From NCBI RefSeq assembly GCF_964204865.1, contig NC_135255.1:7841135-7905134 (forward strand): a stretch of DNA of 64,000 bases. The letters run 5' to 3'. Position numbers and translations under genes: made by a program. Below are positions 1 to 11,375 of the stretch, one piece after another (position 1 is the first letter of the stretch; every line of letters begins with the position of its first letter). The notes beneath the pieces were generated by a model. The model made no database searches. It saw only the letters and a list, made by a program, of their open reading frames with translations, and was not told where the DNA came from. Source of the DNA: Styela clava (taxonomy: Eukaryota > Chordata > Ascidiacea > Stolidobranchia > Styelidae).

Positions 1-3000
1 ATTTTGCTGATGAATTCACATTGATGACTCCTATGTACTCACCCGCACCTACTCCTGCAATAACACCTCGAACCTTCAAGGTACTTGCTATTCTTTATTT
101 TTTTTGGGTGGGGGGGGGATAACATTGTGAAGTAAAATTTGTGATATGAGAATTTATAATAATTTGGAAAATTGGAGCTGTGTTTTACGTTTTAGCATTT
201 GGGCTGATTTCTTGAGTTGAAAATGGAGTAATATTGTCAAATTTTTCATTGAGAGTGAATTGCGAGTTTTAGGGCTCAAATAATTTTGAACCATGCAATA
301 GATTAGGTTTTAATTCAGAATTTAGATCTAAAATTTTTGTCAAGCCAAAGTTAGTTTTTTGTGTAAAAATCTGAAATGCAAGCAATCAATTATAAAATGA
401 CTCTGAAATTTAAAGTCACTCAAACTAACGATCTGTAATTTCAATTTTAATACTGTTAAAATTTGACAAATAATTTTGACACTGATATCTGTCAGAAATT
501 GTTCTGTTGATATGTCAGGGGTATGCAACCTGCAGCCCACGGGCCAAATGCAGCCTGCGCAACCAGTTTTAAATTTGAAAAAATCTAGTATGTGCGAGTA
601 ATTCTAATTTCTTCACGTTGCAAAGCCTATATCTGAGCTTGTGCAAAGCCACAACTAATGTCATAAGATCAATAATCAAATTTTTGTGCCTGCTACTACT
701 AGAAAGCCTATGTTAAATGAAGATGTGGCCCACGGTTTCACCCAGTTATTTGTATCTGGCCCTCCTGTATTACAGGTTGCATACCCATGATGTATGTAGC
801 CAAATGGAAGAACATTTATGCTCTGAGATCCATTATGTCAATTGACAATGTTATAGGTACAAGGTTATGTTTGCCAATCTAAATTTACATTTGCTCTTAG
901 TGAATTTACTCAGGAAGCAATTTCTATGACCTAACATGGCAATGAGATAAAGCCCACCTATTCACTATATGCCCATGTTTGGTTTCTTAATATTTTTTAG
1001 TAGATTTTTTTTGAATTAATGTAAACATTTCATTATTGACAAGCAATATCCGGTATATTGAAAGATTCTTATTCCTTGTTACGATCGCCAAATGGTGCTT
1101 TCTGCAGAATTGAAAGTTTTTTCATTTCGTCCTTAGGGAATATCTGATATATTATGTATTAATTTCACTTCAAATATTACCCAGGATTCCCTACACTAGT
1201 ATTTGCATACTATCGGAAAATTGTAATTTCAAATCATCTTTTTTTTTTCAAAAAAGGCTCAGATTTATTTAAGATTATTTTAATACTTAAATATAAGTTA
1301 TAAAATAAATTTCAATTCTAAAAAGTCATAAATAGGGCAATCTTGTTTTTTTTTCAAATTATTCACAATCGACTTGTTATTTTGAAATTCCATGCTTTTC
1401 CGGACCATATTAGTTTCAGTGTTAATGTTAAATAGTTTCCGCAGACCTTATATTTTTACTGAAAACTCGTAACTTCACTCAGAGATGAGTCTCCTTCATT
1501 ACTGTGTGAGTGCGCTTGGACCTTGCTCTGAGAATTTTCTTCAAGAAATAATAAAACAAAGTTGCTTTATTGTGATACAAGACTAAACTACTGTCATATG
1601 TCAAATTTACGAGTGCATGGAAACTCTATATGACAGGGGTCGGCAAACTTTTGTCGCACGCGGGCCAAAATTAAGGGTTGCAAGTCATTGGCGGGCCGCA
1701 CATATTTTTAGAAAGTTGAAAACCAAATGGATGATACTTTTTATAATAAAAATCAAGCAGTGATACATCTCTCGAATATGGATTTAATTCCTCGTTGCAT
1801 CTCAAAAAATTCCATTTGAATATTTTTGGCGACATGAACTTTATTGCGTTTTGTTGCCACTTGTGAATTATATACTTCTTGTTAGGTTATATCATAATTT
1901 AGTCTGCACAATAAATTTTGTTACGTAAAGAATATAATCGTCAAAGCAGCTGTTTTGTTACTATAATTCAGTGAGGCGTAGTGGCCCGGATTATATTACT
2001 CCGGCCTGATCCGTCCCGCGGGCCGTAGTTTGTCGACCCTTGCTATATGACATAACGTAGAAGATTGATTTAATAACCAATTCTTTGAACATTATTTATT
2101 GGGATTGTCGGAATTTGATGAAAATGTAATACATCTATATTTTCAGGGTTATTCTTTTATGGCACCATCTGTGATCTTCGGAAAACAAAACGCCCTCAAT
2201 GGAGACATGGCGGCTCTTATGCAGCCCCCGAAGAAGGCGTGTCGTCCAACAACCAATCAGCTTGCTTCCATGCTAGGAGAATCCGAATTTTTCAAAATGT
2301 TTTCAATCGACCTTTCCGAAAAACCTCTCGGTGACGGAAGCTTCTCTATATGTAGGCGTTGTACTGAGAGGTCTACTGGTAGAGATTATGCTGTGAAAAT
2401 CGTCAGCAGAAGGTAAGCTTATGGTTGCAATTCTGTTAACAATGTGTAACTGGGATAAGAGGATTTTTTTCTATACTTATTCTTGGGAAAGGAACGATGA
2501 TAAGGCTTAATCATGTGATGTGGTCTGTTATTGGATTAATTAACCAGTTATTTGTTTCAGATGCGCGGACCTAATGAAAAATTATTCATCATTTTCTTCT
2601 TATTCAGTAATTTTATCATTTTACCCTAAATATTTTGTATTCTGGAACATTTTAAAACCTTCCTATTTTGTTATAGAATACATGATACATGATGTGATAT
2701 GATATGCTGAATTTCACTGACTAGCATTATTGTTACATTGCAAGTGGCCCAGTTTTACTATTATACCAATGAGTTTTGAAATTGATTGGACACAAAGTGG
2801 ACCTTTTGGTTGTTCTACCAAAACGTTATTGTACCAAAACTCGGCATCGTTTCATTTTTGAGTTTATTGATAAAATTCTTCATCTGAAATTCTTAGGTGG
2901 GATGTAAGATCACAACAAGAATTACAAGCGTTAGACTTATGTCAGGGACATGACAATATTGTGAAACTACACAGTGTTCATTATGACAAAGTATGTTCTT

Positions 3001-6000
3001 TTTATCCTATGTTTATAATAATATTATACCAGTATGCAAAGACATTTTAATCCTGGATTCAACCGTAATATAGCCAATCATTCAGTCAATAGTTTTTTAC
3101 AATCATAGTTGAACAACTGTTTTTAATTGCAGTTACTACGAATTATTTGATTTATTAAATCACTGGGGATGGCATTTATGATATCTGGATGGCCAGGAAT
3201 AACCGAAACCAAATCTTCAAACATCGAATATTGCATAATTTACCCAAAATTATGTCCAGCTAGGAACATGCATAAATTTCTTTTGTGATAAATGGAATAA
3301 AATTTTACATTACTAAGATTGAATAATGCATGAGATTTTATTAATTTTTTCTATTTTCCACAGTTATTGAAGCTGTCGATAGTTTATTGTAACCAATTTA
3401 GTTATTAATAATATTGTGCAATTTGGAATGTAACAACCTATTTGCAATTGCACCAACTTCTTTACTTCAGAAATAATTTGAATTCAATAACATCTTTTTG
3501 GTATTATTATATTAGTCCTTTATTTATTATTCAGCTTCACTGTTACATTGTTCTTGAGTTGTTGGATGGAGGGGAATTACTTGCAATGATCAGACAGAGA
3601 GGATATTTTACAGAATCGGAAGCAAGTTTAATTCTTCGTCAAGTTGCTTCTGCTGTTGCTCACATGCATTCTAAGGATGTTGTTCATAGGGACCTAAAAC
3701 CCGAGGTATATATTTCAGTGTAGTGTAAACTTGAGTCATTTATCTGACTTGAGTTGGACTCGAATCACTATTTGACGAAAAACTAACAGTGACTCAGGTC
3801 ATGTGGGTCATCAAAGTGGAATTGCTTGGACTCGCACTCAATCAAACGCCAGTGAGACTTAATATTTATGTGATTGACTCAAATGACACTTGACTATTGA
3901 CTCGGGCTTCAGTGACTTCTGCTTGATGGCGGACTATAGTGACGGAAAAGTGGTCGGCCGACCTTGTAGGGGTCGCTTGTAAGTCTTGCCCACACCCTTC
4001 CGATTATATTTCATGATTTTTGTTTGTTCGTTTATTCTTACTGCAATGTGTACTTATATGTAATGAAATAATCGGAAATTATCTATATATCCCCAAATTT
4101 GTATAATCGTCTTTATTAATAGAAGAATTCAAATATTTAAAATAACAGTATTTTGTTTGAGAATATGCTCTTTCTGATTTTAATTTTTTTTTTTACAAAA
4201 TTTGACAGTAATCATGACTTTGTTGCATAGTATATGTACGGTATTTAGATTATCAGGATTGAAAATTATGTTTTACATACATTTTTATATTAGCCATTCT
4301 GTGGATCACTAATTTATGTATTAGACCGCTGAAACTCATGAAAGACAAAAACGTTTAAGTTAAGTGCGTAACAAAATCATGAAAGCTCATAACTTATTTT
4401 AGCATGGAAATTACGGTAACGCCAATCGACTTCCGACAGATCGGTTCACCTCAAAGGCATTTCCTGTAAAATAGACTGGCCTCATGAAGCTTTCAGTTTG
4501 TAAACAATGTGCTGAAACATATTCTTCATTTCTGTTACCTTTTTGTATGGCAAATTCCAATGTTTTTTATATCTTGTGACCAAGGGCAAGCCTATGTGCA
4601 AGGTTATTGCAAATACGCAGCACCTTCAAAATGGGCATTTCACATGAGGTACTTTTTTTAGAACATTGTGTTTACAACTTGCGATGACTCAAATGGAAAT
4701 AATTCATCTAATACTCACAGAAGACTGAGAAGAACCAGCAGTAGCATCAATACTAATATGCAAGTATGTCATTATTTATTCAATGTTTGGATGTCACGTG
4801 TATCTAACTACTTGTCCTCTAATAATAATAATAAATCAAGAAGACTAGACGAATAATCAAATAAACTAGAGGTCTCCAAACTTTTTAAATTCGCATCACA
4901 TCGGAAAGAAAGTATTCAATTTTATTATGGTTGAATTACGTCAAGAAGTTTTATAATATATACCTACTTATTCAATCAATAAGATATGTGAGCTTTTTTT
5001 GTTTATAAACAATCATAACGTGACTGACTGAGATGTGATATGATAATGTTTTGACCTAATTGTGAAGCTAACTGCTTATCATTGCACTGATTTGTTAGTC
5101 CGGCAATCTTAACTCATGGTGGCCCAGTGGTTGAGTGGTATTGCATGTTTAAATCTGCCTACTCCCTCACCCAGAGTGTAATAAATTGAGTAAGCAATGC
5201 CAAACCTGAGTGATTCTGGTATTTCCAAACTATAGTAGCTCCTTACCCAGCACTAGTTGCTTGTTCCGAGTGAAAGTTATATAAATATAAGGTTTGTCTC
5301 ACTGCCAAATTCCATAGGGTGTGATTCATTTTCTCTCGGGATAAAAATATAATAAGATAAGCTTATTCAAATACTAAACAACAGCTCTCGTGGCCCCTTG
5401 ATGTCAGGTTCGTCTTAACGAACCCAACTACCTATTAACTTCTCAATCAACTGGCTTCTGGTGAGGCTATCGCCATGTTGTCAAAGACATGGTGGAGGTA
5501 GCATTCAGTTATAGACAATGTGGAGTGAAATATATGATAGTTGATCATTTCAAATAGAGGGATTGAATTGAGACTGATGTTATAACCATGCAATGGTTAT
5601 GTGAAGCACTCCTTGCACATTCACACATAATTTCAGATTACTATTATGGAAAGAACACCAGTTGAAATAAGCAAAAGCAACTATTTTTCCCAAATTAAAA
5701 AAGTTACATCTTCACAGGTCAAAGTGGTGGATTTTGGTTTTGCAAGAGTCAGACAGAATTGTCCTAATAATCAAGGTGGAAGTAGTATGCAACCATTGAC
5801 CACTCCAGTTTTTACATTACAATATGCAGCACCTGAAATACTCGATATGACGTTACATCAATCTCCAACTGGAGGGTACGATGAATCATGTGATCTGTGG
5901 AGTTTGGGAGTCATTTTGGTGAGTTGAAAGCAAATACTTTAAATGTGAATATTGCTCTACTTCAATTTTGTGAGTGCATACCTGTTTATTTCAAAAAGAA

Positions 6001-8187
6001 AGTTTTGAACTCTTTGTTGAGGAGGTAATGAATTCAGAATTCCAAAAATTGTTTATCCCTTTTGAACAATTTGAGTTGATCTTCAATTTTTGGAACTCCT
6101 GGTGTGTGTGCCAGGTTAGGGTTGGGCCATAATTTTATTCCAATTTTTCTTACTTTAGTTCTATTACGATCCGGGAACTGTCTGTATTAGCCAAGTGAAT
6201 ATACCCCCTGACCATCGGTTTCAGTCCCTTTACACAACTTGATGTGAAGTAGGCGAACAAAATTAGTTACCTCCATATTGGTACACACATTTTGGAGCGC
6301 CCAATTTTTAATAGCATTACTAACAAAAACCACCTTTCATAATTTTTGATTTTCACATATCTGTTGATATTCATATAGTGCTCAATTTCAACAATAAAAT
6401 TTGCCTATTGTTTAAAATAACTTGAAAATATGAATCTGCTCTCATAATGCATGATACTATCTTTATTACAGTATGCCATGCTGTCAGGCGAGATTCCATT
6501 CATGAATCAAGGAAAGAATCTATGTGCTGCAGAAATAATGTCAAGTATACAGAAAGGAGAATTTTCATTTCATGGTGATGCCTGGCAGAATATATCCATT
6601 GAAGCGAAAGATCTTGTTAAAGGTGATGTGCATTTCATGTACAGTATATGCATTTCAATGGTTTTCTTCATCTTTATTTATATATATTTTGAGCTGATGC
6701 TTATAGCCAGGGCGTAGGCAGGGGGTTGAGGCTCGGAACTGTGGGATGTAAAAAAAGGCTTTTTTCTGTATCATTCATAGCAGATTATCGTAGCTTGAAA
6801 TGCTTTTTAGACACTTAAGACTCATGAAAACCCATGTTATCTGATCTCGCTGGTTAATATGGTGTAACTTAGCAATTAGAAATTCCAGAACTCCCATTTG
6901 AAAATTCCTCCAGAAGTGTGTTTTCCAATATGAACTAGTTTTGTTCGCCTACTTTACATCAAGTTGTATAAAGGGACTGGAACCTATGGGCAGGGGGTAT
7001 ATTCACTTGGCTAACACAGACAGTCCCCGCACTCGTAATAGAACTAAAATAAGGAAAATCGGAATAAAATTATGGCCTAACCCTAACCTGGTACACACAC
7101 TAAAGGAGTACCCAAAAAAGTCGCTTGAGAAAGGGAAAAAATACTAGGCTGTGAGTTCAAAAATATTAAAGCAGCGCATAATCTCTTATGATGTAATTAA
7201 TTTTACCTAACATTACTTTCAGGTTTGTTAACTGTCAATCCAACAGAAAGGTTAAAAATAAGCGATGTTTTGAAATCATCTTGGATATCGGGATCAAGCA
7301 CCCCGAATACCCCATTACTCAGCCCAGGTGCAATACCTGGAAGTCCGCGATCGCAAAACTCATTTGCTGTCACATTCAAAACTCTAAATCGTGTTGCAAG
7401 AAAAGGTTTCCAGCTTTCGGAAGTCAATAACGCTCCGTTAGCGAAAAGAAGAAAAAAGAAACGCAAACACAGTGGAAGTACAGAAACGAGAAGTAGCTCA
7501 GATGAGAGTAGTATTTCACACTCTAGTGGTGCTGGAGAATCGGCAAGCACAACTTCATCATTGGTGATGATCAAGGAGGATTCTTCGCAAAGCAACATCC
7601 CTTCTACTTCATCTTCCTCCTCATGCTCCTCAACGGAAGATAACAACTCAATGAGGTCTTCTTATGTAACTGATACTCTAACGCCAGAAATCAGTGCCTC
7701 AAGGGATAATTCTGTAATTAAGACATCGGTTACCCATGATTCGTCTCTTTCGAAGCGTCCTCGTATATCTTCTTCATCTCAAGATGTTGTTTACGTAAAA
7801 ACAATCCAAACTCCACAAGATGTCAGTATTGTCAGTAACGAAGTCATACTTCCTTGCGAAAACAGTAACAATTCACCCCCTATATTTGATCTGAATAATA
7901 ACAACACCCTACCCATCAGTAAAGATCACTGTGAAACCCCTGAGAGGTCATCACCCATTAACATCATTTCTCCGTCCCAGTTTCTTAATGTTCCAACAAT
8001 AACTGTGCAGGAAAATAAACAGGAGGAGAATCCTGGTGTCGTAACTCCTTCAGATTCGGGGTACCAGAGTATCAGGTTAGGTATAAGTCTCAGTAGCACG
8101 GAGGGTAGCCCACCTTTTTCTGTTATTGATAATCCTAGTAATTTGACTGGAATAAAAACTCAAAATGTAACTTCAAATACCAGGTAG
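1..8187 (+). CDS. RPS6KA5: MSK-type ribosomal S6 kinase (RPS6KA5/RPS6KA4 family), 3' part
   Basis: Eight coding exons are visible: (3)-80, 2147-2412, 2897-2990, 3535-3705, 4662-4763, 5718-5918, 6472-6622 and 7223-8187 (TAG stop). All are bounded by GT-AG and the phases agree, giving about 675 residues; the N-terminal AGC kinase domain lies upstream of the window. Exon 2 opens with GYSFMAPSVIF, the MSK hydrophobic motif. The C-terminal CaMK-like kinase follows: glycine loop LGDGSFSIC, AVKIVSRR lysine, HRDLKPE (end of exon 4), VDFGFA (exon 6), LTTPVFTLQYAAPEIL activation loop and SCDLWSLGVIL. The tail carries a basic PLAKRRKKKRKH motif, a likely nuclear signal, then a long Ser/Thr-rich region. 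In vertebrates MSK1/2 act downstream of ERK and p38 and phosphorylate CREB and histone H3 in the nucleus. Exon 5 adds an Asn/Ser/Arg-rich stretch between HRDLKPEN and DFG. The sequence cannot separate MSK1 from MSK2. Confidence 0.93.
516..789. mobile_element. short hAT-like MITE in MSK intron
   Basis: The left end CAGGGGTATGCAACCTG and the right end CAGGTTGCATACCCATG are inverted repeats with one mismatch. Subterminal GGCC-rich motifs resemble the other CAGGGG-ended hAT elements in the window. The flanking 8-bp sequences are only partly alike (tgatatgt and atgtatgt), so the target duplication is decayed or the right edge is off by a few bases. Confidence 0.6.
1634..2042. mobile_element. hAT-type MITE with perfect 8-bp TSD
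   Basis: This 409-bp element starts CAGGGGTCGGCAAACTTTTG and ends TAGTTTGTCGACCCTTG, imperfect terminal inverted repeats. It is flanked by identical 8-bp duplications, ctatatga, at 1626-1633 and 2043-2050. The 8-bp TSD and CAGGG termini are hAT hallmarks. It has no coding capacity and lies in the MSK intron just before the hydrophobic-motif exon. Confidence 0.88.
5117..5366 (+). mobile_element. degenerate tRNA-derived SINE-like repeat
   Basis: The segment starts with TGGTGGCCCAGTGGTTGAG, which fits a Pol III A box. It ends with a tctcgggataaaaatat motif resembling the 3' end of the better preserved SINE at 17005-17347. A clear B box is not visible, so this is an old or divergent copy in an MSK intron. 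Confidence 0.4.
6096..6298 (-). mobile_element. MITE, family with AGTGTGTGTACC termini (copy 1)
   Basis: A roughly 200-bp repeat whose reverse complement matches the copies at 6907-7111 and 20037-20241 almost end to end. The shared core includes ttacatcaagttgt, cctatgggcagggggtata and ggctaacacagaca. The outer ends (ctcctggtgtgtgtgcc and ggtacacacattttggag) are imperfect inverted repeats. Confidence 0.65.
6711..6835 (+). repeat. interspersed repeat fragment (GGCGTAGGCAGGGGG type)
   Basis: It begins ggcgtaggcagggggttgag. The interior (ctgtatcattcatagcag, then cgtagcttgaaatgcttttt) reappears in diverged form at 8691-8805. Two copies 2 kb apart show a dispersed repeat; its class is not clear. 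Confidence 0.5.
6907..7111 (+). mobile_element. MITE, AGTGTGTGTACC family (copy 2)
   Basis: Same family as 6096-6298 (opposite strand) and 20037-20241. It runs from cctccagaagtgtg to ggtacacacactaaaggag. Copies 1 and 2 sit in opposite orientation in successive MSK introns. Confidence 0.65.
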
Positions 8188-10992
8188 TAGGTTAAGAAGG
8201 CCTGAATTCCAATATATGTGTGAAATGAACTGCCCAGATGGCGGAGTTGTTAGGTGTATATTCTTTATAAAAAATGTTATAGGATTTTTTTCTGTCTTTT
8301 AGCTTAAATACTGCTTATTATTGATGAGATGACATATTTAATGGGGGTCGGATTCATGATTTTGGACTAATTTAAAATTGTATCTCTTGAGCTACTCTGG
8401 AATACCATAAATATTTTGCCAAGTTGGGGACTGTTCAGTGTTCACTCATAATACCTTTGTGGCAGAATTTCAATTTACTGCCAAATTTGTGTTTGAGTGT
8501 GGACTATTAAATCAATATGATGTGCTTGTCAAATTTTTATGGTCGTTTTCTGTAAGACACTCATCTGCTATGATAGCGCTGCAATGTAATCATTCCAATG
8601 TTATTATTAACTGTTGCATCAGTACTAGTAGAATAATTAGTATTCTTAAAACACTGAATCTTATGCTTCTATTTTCTTATTCTAATTAGAGGCGTATCCA
8701 GGGGAATCCCCCACCCCCCTTTGAATGTGAAAAATAAGAATATTTCTGTATCATACATAGCAATTTTCGTAGCTTGCGACGCTTTTTAGACCTTCAAAGA
8801 CTCCTTATTTCCTGTGGGGTTGAAGTGAACCCTCTCTATCCTTTACTCTTGAATCTACAGATCGAGAATGTTTCCCTAAAAATTTTTGGTATTTGAATAT
8901 CCCTACATGTACTTTTTATCATGAAGTTGTGCCGAGTGACCTTCCCAATGCAAATTTGATTAGAATTTTCATATATATCCCAGAAGAGTTGACAACTTAA
9001 CAATATGGTATATTATGACTTCTCATCCAGTTCTTAACAATCCTATCAAAAAGCCCAAATGATGTTGTAGTTGCTATAACTGTGCTTCATCGGCACGGTC
9101 CATCTATGCCCATGCTTGGTAAAGAATATTTTGCAACTTGCTATGTCAATCTGGTAGTGTCTAACATGCACCCCTATGCACTTAGTTATTGCGCTTTATT
9201 GGCTTTGATTTTATTATTCTTTTAATTATTGTTTTGAATTTAAATAATGTACATATATATTATATGCCCTAGTGTTTAATTTTTTTGTACTATTTTTCTG
9301 TGGAAAGATGTTTTCTGTAAGTTTAATTCTGTACGCCCAGTTTATTTATGGGCCATATTGTACTGCTTATTTGCCTGATTAAAAAGATTGCATTCAGAAA
9401 ACAATCTAATTTTATGGCATGACATATGCTAGTTTTTCCTCGCGCATTATGCTATGAATTAACATAATAGATTGCATCTAGTAATTAATTATACCTCCTT
9501 CTATTAAAGTACACGCGGAACAGAATTTTAACATATTTTTTAGATGTTAGTTTTAACATCTTCATTTATTGGTACTGGTTGATAAGTGCAAAATCGTTAT
9601 TAAAACTAAAAACTGGCCTGAAAATATATAAAAATGTTGTAAGAATTTACACTATCAAGATGACTGGTTGATTAGAATACTTGCACTTAATTTATGGTCG
9701 AGTCACGATATATTATATCAAATTAAAACTAGACTCATATTTATGATACAGATTAATGATTTAATTATCTCAGAATGATAAGACAGGGTCAAGAATGCTA
9801 AATTGTGCATGAACCTGAGAATACTGAGATTTCCATTCAATATGAGTTTCGTTTTTATCAAGGGTTGTCTTGCAAAGAAGTTAATTTCAAATAAATATAT
9901 CTGTATTTGAGAATTCACAGTGCAAATGGTAAAGTTGAGAAATAAACATTGGCTTTCAACATCTTGATTATTTAAACAGAACTTCGCATAACACTGGTAT
10001 TAAATATGCAAAAAACATCGATTTTTTAACTGGCTTTCATAGGCATCCTAAGTATAAAAAATATCCTGAAATGGGAAATAAAAATTGTTTATTGTGTTTA
10101 CATTTATCACCAAGGTGATTTTTTCATTCAATTGTTAGTTTCTGTAATAAATCCCCTTTGTTATAAAGCAATGTAAGGTGTTAAACTTTCGTTATTTACT
10201 ATTGTTATTTACTATTGTTATTGTTTCATTCTTCTCCAGTTGGAAGAATACATTATCACGGCCACACGTAGGATAGCAATGAAGTGCACTGTCGCCCGAG
10301 TTATACTTTATATATTTGGATAAAGTCATTCAAGTATAAGTTAATTTGTATCTGGCCGGATGTGATCCTTGCATATATTTTCACTCAATAATGGTTTATC
10401 GAATAAAAACAGTTCATTTAATTCGCTTTTTATTCAGCCTATGCTTGGTGAATAGAAATGTAATCCCGATACTAAGCAACTTAGTAAATATATCATGTTG
10501 TAAAATTACACTATATTTTTCTCTCTTGTAGACGAGAACTCTTATTGTTTTTGTTTTTTTAATACTCCACCATCGTTATTTTTTGATTTGCTTTGTGACG
10601 TATTGCCATTAAAACAAATTTTCAATCCAGCATTTCACTTGTTACGTCACTGATTTTATGGGTTATGATCAGTAAAAGTTTACGGCAATTCACGGGCGTG
10701 TTGTGGTCAAGCCTCATAGACAACTCTACTGTACTGGATGGATTATAGTGTCAAGTGGGTGAAATTTATATTTGCGAAAAGCTTTCATGCGAAAGTTTGT
10801 TGCGTCACACAGGGCTACGATGGGAATTGTGAGGTACATGTGTAGAAGACAGGTTATGCATGGTCAGGTCGTGTATTATCCGCTTGGTTTGTTCCAAGAA
10901 ATGTTGTCTGAAGGCGCTTAGTTAGGGTAAATATGTCGTTTCTTTTAGATTTACAGGTTTGTTTCCGTATTCCCGTGGAAGTTATTGAAACG
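8188..10992. other. MSK 3' flank and intergenic DNA
   Basis: Apart from the repeat at 8691-8805, no conserved coding signal was found. It is AT-rich and presumably holds the MSK 3' untranslated region. No polyadenylation site could be singled out. Confidence 0.5.
8691..8805 (+). repeat. second copy of the GGCGTAxxCAGGGGG repeat
   Basis: ggcgtatccaggggaatccc followed by ctgtatcatacatagca and cgtagcttgcgacgcttttt parallels 6711-6835. It lies about 500 bases downstream of the MSK stop codon, probably in the 3' untranslated region. Confidence 0.5.
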
Positions 10993-11250
10993 CTTGGCAA
11001 GAAGATTCACCAAGCGTTAGAAATACGCGTGCTTCCTCGCGTATATTTGTCCCGTAAAAGGTCGAATTCGGTTGGTTATGTGCGAGATGATTGCTAGACA
11101 CCCCGTCGTCGTGGAGTAGGATGATTAACGGTGACGGTTTACCCTACCATCAAGTCCATGCATATCAAATAACTATGTAAGTATTCACATTACCCGGAAA
11201 GCAATGGTCACCGGACGAGAACCAGTGGTTCTTATCAACACTTAAGACTA
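10993..11250 (+). mobile_element. diverged copy of the tRNA-derived SINE
   Basis: The order of motifs matches the SINE at 17005-17347: aagcgttagaaatacgc, ggttggttatgtgcgagatg, attgctagacacccc, caagtccatgc, then a ggtcaccggacgagaacc tail. The A and B boxes are degraded. This is an old copy. Confidence 0.6.
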
Positions 11251-11375
11251 GATAGCGATCGGAGACCGCCGACTTATCGATCTGCGGTTTCGATTTCTTC
11301 GCTCTGACTCAATAGCGACACCATCAATAACTCGCTAATTATACGACATAATTCATCCAAAATCAACAGGCAACT
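11250..11375 (+). repeat. fragment of an inverted-repeat element family
   Basis: cggagaccgccgacttatcg, then aatagcgacaccatcaataa, ctcgctaattatacgacata and attcatccaaaatcaacagg, match one arm of the complete palindromic element at 33974-34524. A third piece is at 31335-31530. Confidence 0.5.

Noticed and set aside
7203..7646. 147-codon minus-strand ORF
   Set aside because: It is the antisense of the Ser-rich MSK tail exon; its Leu/Glu-rich translation mirrors the real coding strand.
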